From contig JAGPGR010000002.1 of assembly GCA_018055865.1 (NCBI GenBank), positions 1 to 22,600 on the forward strand: a stretch of DNA of 22,600 nucleotides, read 5' to 3'. Origin of the DNA: Paludibacteraceae bacterium (GTDB lineage Bacteria > Bacteroidota > Bacteroidia > Bacteroidales > Paludibacteraceae). Position numbers and translations under genes: made by a program. The first letter of the stretch is position 1; every line of letters starts with the position of its first letter. The notes beneath the pieces are model-generated. The model did no database searches, was not told where the DNA came from, and saw only the letters and a list, made by a program, of their open reading frames with translations. Of the stretch, positions 15,478 to 22,600 are shown in pieces.

Positions 15478-16800
15478 TTATTCTCTCACTTCCCACGCTT
15501 TTATCCAGTCCACTTCCAGTTTTCCGGGTGCGGGTTCTGTTTTTGCGGGAATGAATGAATTGATACCGACGTACAACACTTCCTGTGGCACATTTTCGGT
15601 GGTGCGATACACTTCGAGGTTGTTCACATACCACACCAGCGCACGGGGCGTCCACTCCAGCGTGTAGATGTAAAACTGCGATTCCGGAATTCCATTTATG
15701 GTCAATCCATCCATTTTATGCTGGTTGGCATTCCCCATCGTTATGTTGTTTCCATCGAAATGGAAAATGTTGATGTGCGGCAGTTTCTTCTCTCCGCTCA
15801 GCCACAACGCATGGTGTATGGAACCGCTGCAACGTATTTTGGCACTGAAAACACCGTATTTTTGCCGGAAAGCAGCCGAAGTTTGTATTACATCCGAGGC
15901 GTATTCATACTGTTTTTCCACAAAGCCTTTCTGCACATCCCAGGCAAGCGATCGGGATGGCAATTCTACGGTATGAATGGTGAGAATTCCGTCCGAAGTA
16001 CTCACATTCCGCCCGTTGTTATTTGCCTGAAGCTCATTTACGTACGAGTAATTGCCTACCAGGCGGGGATTGCCGGAATGAAATCCGGCCGACCAGCGCG
16101 ATTCTTCGGGTCTGTTCCAGTCGAATCGTTCGTTGAAAGTGAGTCTTACGCGGCTGTATTTTCTGAAAAGCGATGATTTGTTTCGCCTGGCAGGAGTAGC
16201 AGGCTGCCCGCCCGTCAGTTCGCGGTAACGTTGCTCCATCCGGTATTCATGCGTGGTCTCCCAGCGGTCAGGATTAGCCCAGAAAGCGTTTGCCTGTTGA
16301 AAATCTGGTTCCGAGATCTTTTTCTTCAGTTCCTCAAACTCGCGTACAGCCAGCGAGTCGTGGTATTGTGTGTAATTTTTATATTCTTTCGATTGTTCGA
16401 AGGCTTTTAGTTTATCTATTTTGGCCGAAACTTCCAGAATAGAGAGATTTTTCAGGTTCAGTGATTCGGGGTTGGATTTGAAACTCAAATACTGATTGAG
16501 TAAATCAGAATTCTTAGTTTCATAATACAACCTGATATTCGGGTCGTTCAGCAGTTTTTCATACTGCCGCATGATTCGATTCTCATCCGTATCTTTGTAT
16601 TTTCTGGTGCGGTAAAGTTCTTTTTTTTGCCTGAAATCAGCTGAATTTACCAGTTCTTCCAGGCGTGCTTTGTCCTGCATATCGCCCGCAGAGTAGTCCT
16701 GTTCATCACTTCCAGCAGTAGTTTGAACAGACTCAATCTTTTTTTCGAATGCAGTAGTGGATTGCACCACCCCGAGAAGTCTTTTCCAGAATAAATTCAT
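15478..16800 (-). CDS. GH16-like protein with degenerate active site and helical N-terminus
   Basis: A 440-residue protein in two parts. Residues 1 to about 210 are polar and helical, with no signal peptide or lipobox, and contain repeats of the type F...K.Y....y.dt.e...Y..L...p. From about 215 the sequence is a GH16/concanavalin-like beta-sandwich: RLTFNERFDWNRP, then FSAKIRCSGSIHHALWLSG, IYTLEWTPRALVWYVNN and a final KLEVDWIKAWEV. Where active GH16 enzymes have ExDxxE (as in EIDIFE), this protein reads HINIFH (His342, Asn344, His347), so all three catalytic acids are replaced. It is probably a carbohydrate-binding pseudoenzyme, or a cytoplasmic partner in glycan assembly; both are inference. 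It is the first gene of the minus-strand glycan operon. Confidence 0.8.
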   Translation of the reverse strand: MNLFWKRLLGVVQSTTAFEKKIESVQTTAGSDEQDYSAGDMQDKARLEELVNSADFRQKKELYRTRKYKDTDENRIMRQYEKLLNDPNIRLYYETKNSDLLNQYLSFKSNPESLNLKNLSILEVSAKIDKLKAFEQSKEYKNYTQYHDSLAVREFEELKKKISEPDFQQANAFWANPDRWETTHEYRMEQRYRELTGGQPATPARRNKSSLFRKYSRVRLTFNERFDWNRPEESRWSAGFHSGNPRLVGNYSYVNELQANNNGRNVSTSDGILTIHTVELPSRSLAWDVQKGFVEKQYEYASDVIQTSAAFRQKYGVFSAKIRCSGSIHHALWLSGEKKLPHINIFHFDGNNITMGNANQHKMDGLTINGIPESQFYIYTLEWTPRALVWYVNNLEVYRTTENVPQEVLYVGINSFIPAKTEPAPGKLEVDWIKAWEVRE

Positions 16801-16833
16801 TTTATTAATAGATTAAAGAATAAAGAATATTCA

Positions 16834-16910
16834 GAAAACTGAAAACTGAAAACTGAAAACTGAAAGCTGAAAACTGAAAATAGAACACAGAACACAGAAT
16901 GCAGACTGAT
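16834..16910. repeat. Heptamer tandem repeat (GAAAACT and decayed copies)
   Basis: Eleven 7-base units in one phase. Four exact GAAAACT (16834-16861), GAAAGCT, GAAAACT and GAAAATA are followed by two GAACACA, then GAATGCA and GACTGAT. The array fills most of the 138-base gap between the LOG gene stop and the GH16-like gene start, where the operon promoter should lie. Confidence 0.85.
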
Positions 16911-16938
16911 AGAGATAAAAAACGTGAGACCTGAAACA

Positions 16939-17487
16939 TTAAAGCTTATGTGAGTTTTTTTCTATCCATTTAAAGCATTCTTCCGGGGAGTTAACGAAAA
17001 CCGGCTTATAAGATTCCTCCCGGGGAATAAAGGCACCTGATTTCATCTGCTCGGATAGCTGAATCAAACTATCATAGAATCCATTTATATTCAGGCAAAT
17101 AAGCGGTTTTTTGTGCTCTCCTACCGAACCGGATGCAATTACGTCGAACATTTCGTCCAGCGTGCCGTAGCCTCCGGGAAGCACCACAAACAGATCCGAT
17201 TCCTGTTTCAGAAGTTTCTTCCGCTCACCCATATCAGCAGTAATAATTAGCTGAGTGGGCAGTTTGCTCAACCGATTCGAACGGATAATGATTTCAGGAA
17301 TGACTCCGATTATTTCGCCCTGTTTTTGGGCTGCTCCTTCGGCTACCGCATCCATCAAACCACCGGTAGCGCCTCCATACACCAAGGTATGCCCTTTTTC
17401 GGCTATTCTGCGGCCAAATTGGGCGGCAAGCTGCTTGTATGACGCATCAATACTGTTGGCGGAGGAACAAAAAACACAGATTTTCAT
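16939..17487 (-). CDS. LOG family nucleoside 5'-monophosphate phosphoribohydrolase
   Basis: The LOG family removes ribose 5-phosphate from purine riboside monophosphates: cytokinin nucleotides in plants, AMP or similar in many bacteria. The 182-residue protein is full length and has the Rossmann-like opening ICVFCSSANSIDASY, then LVYGGATGGLMDAVAEGA, the MGERK segment at 86-90 with catalytic Arg89, and PGGYGTLDE at 104-112 with catalytic Glu112. It is soluble. It lies downstream of gyrB but is separated from it by a terminator, so it probably has its own promoter, which I could not identify. Its substrate in this organism is unknown. Confidence 0.92.
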   Translation of the reverse strand: MKICVFCSSANSIDASYKQLAAQFGRRIAEKGHTLVYGGATGGLMDAVAEGAAQKQGEIIGVIPEIIIRSNRLSKLPTQLIITADMGERKKLLKQESDLFVVLPGGYGTLDEMFDVIASGSVGEHKKPLICLNINGFYDSLIQLSEQMKSGAFIPREESYKPVFVNSPEECFKWIEKNSHKL

Positions 17488-17551
17488 TTTTTCAATACAT
17501 GTAAAACGTTAAAAAACAGAATGTAGTATAAACAATAGGGCGATAAACTAA

Positions 17552-17592
17552 AAAAAATTGAATATCAGCTGAAGCCGGATATTCAATTTTTT
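17552..17592 (-). terminator. Bidirectional-type terminator after gyrB
   Basis: AAAAAATTGAATATC (17552-17566) and its exact complement GATATTCAATTTTTT (17578-17592) form a 15-bp stem with an 11-base loop. Read on the minus strand from gyrB (stop at 17640), the hairpin ends in a T7 run. The run on the other strand is similar. Confidence 0.85.
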
Positions 17593-17639
17593 CAGGGATT
17601 TAGTTATCCGTTCAAACCGCTTGAAAACGGTTGATTGGT

Positions 17640-19619
<1,980 letters not shown>

Positions 19620-19663
19620 TTATTTTCAGAATATTAAATCATATTCTATCAATCGGTTTATGG

Positions 19664-19679
19664 TGGGTTTTCTAACCCA
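19664..19679 (-). promoter_or_regulatory. Small hairpin in the gyrB leader
   Basis: TGGGTT (19664-19669) and AACCCA (19674-19679) form a 6-bp stem with a 4-base loop, in the likely 5' leader of gyrB. Any regulatory role is a guess. Confidence 0.3.
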
Positions 19680-19688
19680 AAAAACATA

Positions 19689-19696
19689 CAAATATA
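19689..19696 (-). promoter_or_regulatory. -7 element upstream of gyrB
   Basis: Minus strand reads TATATTTG (TAnnTTTG), about 80 bases upstream of the gyrB ATG. I find no good TTTG at -33. Transcription would start near 19682, giving a leader of about 75 bases. Confidence 0.5.
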
Positions 19697-19787
19697 CGAA
19701 AAAAATCTGATTCTACGAATAAACCTCATGACAAATTTAACTAAAAAAAAAGGACAAATGTATAGTATATCTTTTGGGAATTGTCAC

Positions 19788-19819
19788 AAAAAAAATCGTT
19801 GCAGGTTTGAATTGCAACG
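19788..19819 (-). terminator. Rho-independent terminator after the DUF2130 gene
   Basis: On the minus strand, CGTTGCA (from 19819) pairs with TGCAACG (ending 19797) as a 7-bp stem with a 9-base loop. One base past the stem comes a run of eight T (plus-strand A at 19788-19795). It lies 28 bases past the DUF2130 stop. Confidence 0.8.
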
Positions 19820-19846
19820 AAATTGTAACTATCTCACATTGAGCAC

Positions 19847-21148
19847 TTATTCCAATTCCAGCAGGTTATCATCCGCTTCGCCTATTTGTTTGAGTTCCGG
19901 CATGGCGCTGCCCGCTATTCCCTGAATGGAACCAATAAAATGATTGGTATTCAGGAGCACTTTCTCCAGTTGTTTTTCACGCTGTTTCCAGATGCGCTCC
20001 ATCATGCTTCTTTCGCGGGTGTAACTATTCTGCAGTTCGCCGAAACCTTCAATAATGGCTCCGAGCTGCAGGCGAAATTCCTGACTCATGAGGTAGTCGT
20101 AGAGCATCTGCATCTTTTCTCCTTTGTTGGTTTGCGATTCGTACGCTTCACTTATTTTCAGAATGCTGTCGCGCAGCACAATTATAAGTCCTTTCAGATC
20201 GACATACGAGCAAATCCATACTCCGTCAATTTGTCCGATTCGCTCTATCCCCTCGGGCATTGCTTCAGTCACAATCACACACACATTGGCTTTGACGAGT
20301 ACAGCATCAGACTTCAGCTTACTCACCCAATCCATACTGAACGACTTTGTTCGTTTACTTTCATAGAGAATGATTCCGGCCGTACTTCCTATTCGGTTTT
20401 TAACGGTATGAATTACATCTGCGCCTCTTACACCTTTTGCAACTTCGGATATATCGTCGATTGGAAACATGATTCGCAGCATTTCTTCCAGTGCGAGTTC
20501 CTGCACTTCGCCCTGAAGTTGCATGGATCCCTGCTCCGATTTACGGCGCATCTCTTCGATGAGTTTTTTTTGGTCTTCCAGTTTCTTTTCGTACTCCTTT
20601 ATTTGCATACTATATTCTTCATCTTTCACCGCGGCTTTTTCCATTTCCTCTTTCCGGAGCTGTACTTTCAGCGCTTCACGCTCATGGAGAAGCTGGCGCT
20701 GAAGCTGAAGCTCCATTTCGGCTTCCTTTTCTTTCAGTTGTTTTTCTTTTTGCAAAAAATCCAGTTCCCGTTGCCGGGCTAGTTTCAGTTTTTCTTCCTT
20801 TTCTCTGTCGGAGTCTTCCAGAATTCTGATTTTATTTTCGAAATCACTTGAAAGCGATTTTCTGATTTCTTCCCGTTGTTGCTCCTGTTGTTTCTGCAAT
20901 TCGGCTTTCAGATGAGCTTCAAAAGTTGCTTTTTGTTTTTCCAAACCGGCATTCAACTCTTTTTCTTTCTTCTGGAAGGCAGCTTCTTTTTGCTGATAAT
21001 CTTTTTCCAGTTGCTCGTTGTGTTGCATCATTTGCTGGCGAAGTTGCTGTTTTTCTTTTTCAATCACGTTGTTTACCTCGTCTTTCAAGGCAGCTTCCAA
21101 CGGAAATTCAAATCCGCAGTTCGGACATTTTATTTTTGTTGTATTCAT
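19847..21148 (-). CDS. DUF2130 protein: zinc-knuckle-like start, coiled coil, nuclease-like domain
   Basis: A 433-residue cytoplasmic protein from the ATG at 21148; a TTG at 21178 would add 10 residues and is less likely. It opens with IKCPNCGFEFPLEAAL, a single CxxC pair. A long charged coiled coil follows at about 25-205, rich in Glu, Lys and Gln. The conserved DUF2130 domain is next: GADVIHTV (Asp244), GIILYESKRTKSFS (Glu263-x-Lys265), WVSKLKSDA and CVIVTEAMP. The Asp, 18 residues, then ExK arrangement followed by a beta strand looks like the PD-(D/E)XK nuclease core. The C-terminus is again helical. The family has no firmly established role; a nucleic-acid-cleaving function is an inference. 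The gene is alone between the terminator at 19788-19819 and the upstream membrane-kinase fusion gene. Confidence 0.85.
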   Translation of the reverse strand: MNTTKIKCPNCGFEFPLEAALKDEVNNVIEKEKQQLRQQMMQHNEQLEKDYQQKEAAFQKKEKELNAGLEKQKATFEAHLKAELQKQQEQQREEIRKSLSSDFENKIRILEDSDREKEEKLKLARQRELDFLQKEKQLKEKEAEMELQLQRQLLHEREALKVQLRKEEMEKAAVKDEEYSMQIKEYEKKLEDQKKLIEEMRRKSEQGSMQLQGEVQELALEEMLRIMFPIDDISEVAKGVRGADVIHTVKNRIGSTAGIILYESKRTKSFSMDWVSKLKSDAVLVKANVCVIVTEAMPEGIERIGQIDGVWICSYVDLKGLIIVLRDSILKISEAYESQTNKGEKMQMLYDYLMSQEFRLQLGAIIEGFGELQNSYTRERSMMERIWKQREKQLEKVLLNTNHFIGSIQGIAGSAMPELKQIGEADDNLLELE

Positions 21149-21244
21149 GGTTATAAAGTTCTTATCCTCATTGAGCAAGGATTTTTGGAGTGCAATTTCA
21201 GTTTTTCGGGATTTGTAAAAAAAAGTATTTTTTTGTGAGCTAAA

Positions 21245-22567
21245 TCAGCTCATAAGGTAGTTCTGATTCTGTTTAGTGTACATCGCTTTCCTTCTTGCAT
21301 CAATAATCATGGCTGCTGTGATTTCGATACCAAACAGGGAACTTTCGATTGTTAAATCGTAGTCTTTGAGGTTGGCCCATTCGCGCCGGGTATAATGCTT
21401 ATTGTAATTAATCCGTTCTTTATCTTTCTTTTCCATCTCTTTTTCGGCATCTTCGGGATCCACTCCGTAGTCTGTAATCACCCGGTTGAGCCTGAAGGCA
21501 TCATCAGCATGAACAAACACATTGAAGCAGTCGGGATGACCTTTGAGAATATAATCGGCACAACGGCCTACTATTACACACGAATCTTTGGCTGCAATAT
21601 CGCGGATTACCTTGGTCTGAACCATAAAAAGCATATCCTGAGTCGGAATTGCCTGATTGACATAGGCGTAGTTTTGTTTATACAGTTTATAAAGTAATCC
21701 GTTGGTGAGTTTTTGCTCGTGTGCTTTCACATATTCGGGCGTGAAACCGCCTGCTTCAGCCGTCAGATCAATAAGTTTACTGTCGTAGAAAGCAATTCCG
21801 AGTTTTTGGGCTATGAGTTCACCTACTGCATGTCCGGCGCTTCCATACTGACGCGAAATGGTAATAACAAAATTTCCGGTAGTCATATAAGGCTCAGATA
21901 CAAACTCCCGGGCGGCTTTTGATGGTTCGATTAGCGAATCGACAAACCGGAAGTTTCTTTGGTAAAACTGAACTATAAATCCTACAAGAAGTGCCGAGGC
22001 AACAGTGCCCTCACGAACTCCGTACAAACCTCCGGTGAGAATGAGTGTGCTTATTAAAGCTATTGCTACCAGCAGTGAATCGAAAATAATTTTAGTAATC
22101 CCGAACTCTTTTTTGAAACTTTCGGCAACGGCTATCACCAATCCGTCGCCCGGCAGGATACTCACATTGGCTTTTACCTGAAGAAAAACACCAAACGCAA
22201 TGATAAAGCAGCTCACAAGGCAAAATATCCACTGCATAATATAACCGGATGGGATAAATGAAGCCGTGAAAAGCAAATTAATATCGATGAACCATCCGAA
22301 AAGTATCAGAACGGGAATTTGTAAAAGATGAAATAACTTAAAATTCTTTTTGAGCAAAAATACCTGAATTACAACAAAAATGATATTAAGCAGAATAGTA
22401 AAGGTTCCGACAGATATGGTCGTAAATTTTATATTGTAAACATAGGGCACTGACGAAATCGGTGTTGTTCCCAAATCGGATCGAATGGAAAGTGCCACTC
22501 CGAATGCCAGAATAAAAACGCCCAGGAGCAGTATTAATAAGCGAATTGCCAGATTTTCAGTTTTCAT
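21245..22567 (-). CDS. YitT/YczE-like membrane protein fused to a cytidylate-kinase-like domain
   Basis: A 440-residue two-domain protein. Residues 1 to about 205 contain roughly six membrane helices and the motifs FGVALSIRSDLGTTPISSVP and VKANVSILPGDGLVIAVAE, two related internal halves typical of the YitT/YczE membrane family. From about 232 to the end is a cytidylate-kinase-like domain (as in Pfam Cytidylate_kin2): VITISRQYGSAGHAVGELIA with a GSAG loop at 242-245 in place of a lysine-bearing Walker A, then VIVGRCADYIL, VFVHAD and INYNKHYTRREWANLKDYDL. The fusion is read through with no frame break. The kinase-like half should face the cytoplasm. Its substrate is unknown; true CMP kinase activity is doubtful, since the P-loop differs. 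Confidence 0.85.
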   Translation of the reverse strand: MKTENLAIRLLILLLGVFILAFGVALSIRSDLGTTPISSVPYVYNIKFTTISVGTFTILLNIIFVVIQVFLLKKNFKLFHLLQIPVLILFGWFIDINLLFTASFIPSGYIMQWIFCLVSCFIIAFGVFLQVKANVSILPGDGLVIAVAESFKKEFGITKIIFDSLLVAIALISTLILTGGLYGVREGTVASALLVGFIVQFYQRNFRFVDSLIEPSKAAREFVSEPYMTTGNFVITISRQYGSAGHAVGELIAQKLGIAFYDSKLIDLTAEAGGFTPEYVKAHEQKLTNGLLYKLYKQNYAYVNQAIPTQDMLFMVQTKVIRDIAAKDSCVIVGRCADYILKGHPDCFNVFVHADDAFRLNRVITDYGVDPEDAEKEMEKKDKERINYNKHYTRREWANLKDYDLTIESSLFGIEITAAMIIDARRKAMYTKQNQNYLMS

Positions 22568-22590
22568 TTAGTGTACATGTCTTAAAAATA

Positions 22591-22598
22591 CAAAGCTA
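22591..22598 (-). promoter_or_regulatory. -7 element upstream of the membrane-kinase fusion gene
   Basis: Minus strand reads TAGCTTTG (TAnnTTTG), 23 bases upstream of the ATG at 22567. The -33 element would lie outside the window, so only half of the promoter can be judged. Confidence 0.5.
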
Positions 22599-22600
22599 CA

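Noticed and set aside
15718..16176. A 152-codon plus-strand open frame inside the GH16-like gene
   Set aside because: It is antisense to a gene with clear GH16-fold strands, and its own product has no family features.
16834..16910. Possible CRISPR array
   Set aside because: The 7-base units are directly adjacent, with no spacers and no cas genes nearby; it is a simple tandem repeat.
19886..20782. A 298-codon open frame on the plus strand opposite the DUF2130 gene
   Set aside because: It is antisense to a coiled-coil gene rich in GAA/AAA-type codons, which leaves few stops on the other strand. The product is Phe/His/Leu-rich with no recognisable domain.
21236..21252. TGAGCT/AGCTCA hairpin over the stop codon of the membrane-kinase fusion gene
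   Set aside because: The stem is only 6 bp and overlaps coding sequence, and on the minus strand it is followed by A's, not T's. Not enough for a terminator call.

Overview
The window looks like chromosomal DNA of a Bacteroidota member, most likely Bacteroidales. Three things point there: several start regions carry the Bacteroidota -7 promoter element TAnnTTTG; one secreted protein ends in a type IX secretion (T9SS) sorting domain; and the gene families (rsfS-ftsH-cdsA order, DUF4395, a YitT-like/cytidylate-kinase-like fusion) are typical of the phylum. I cannot name the species.

Left flank (1-5103): housekeeping and membrane genes. They are the 3' end of rsfS, then ftsH with its own terminator, then a promoter followed by cdsA and a PlsC-like acyltransferase (phosphatidate synthesis and its activation to CDP-diacylglycerol), closed by a 14-bp-stem terminator. 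A DUF4395 membrane protein follows on the minus strand.

Middle (5287-16800): a surface-glycan locus in two converging arms. On the left lie a minus-strand radical SAM/SPASM protein and a plus-strand run: a GT11-like fucosyltransferase, a T9SS-exported repeat protein and two glycosyltransferases. On the right a tight minus-strand operon encodes a degenerate GH16-like protein, a Stealth-type sugar-phosphate transferase, two GT2 glycosyltransferases and an O-antigen ligase/polymerase. The arms meet in a 36-bp tail-to-tail overlap. The fucosyltransferase and T9SS cargo genes are much more AT-rich than everything around them, as if imported. A plausible reading (inference) is a strain-variable LPS/capsule locus. 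Type IX cargo is commonly attached to such LPS, so cargo and glycan genes in one place make sense.

Right flank (16939-22567), all minus strand: a LOG-family nucleoside monophosphate phosphoribohydrolase, a terminator, gyrB, a terminator, a DUF2130 coiled-coil/nuclease-like protein, and a membrane protein fused to a cytidylate-kinase-like domain.

The most unusual items are the GH16-like protein, whose three catalytic acids are replaced by His, Asn and His and which has no signal peptide but a helical-repeat N-terminus; the six-repeat T9SS cargo in the AT-rich island; and two unrelated 7-bp-period repeat arrays at the edges of the glycan locus. No rRNA, tRNA, CRISPR array or insertion sequence was recognised. 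No gene-free stretch exceeds 300 bases.
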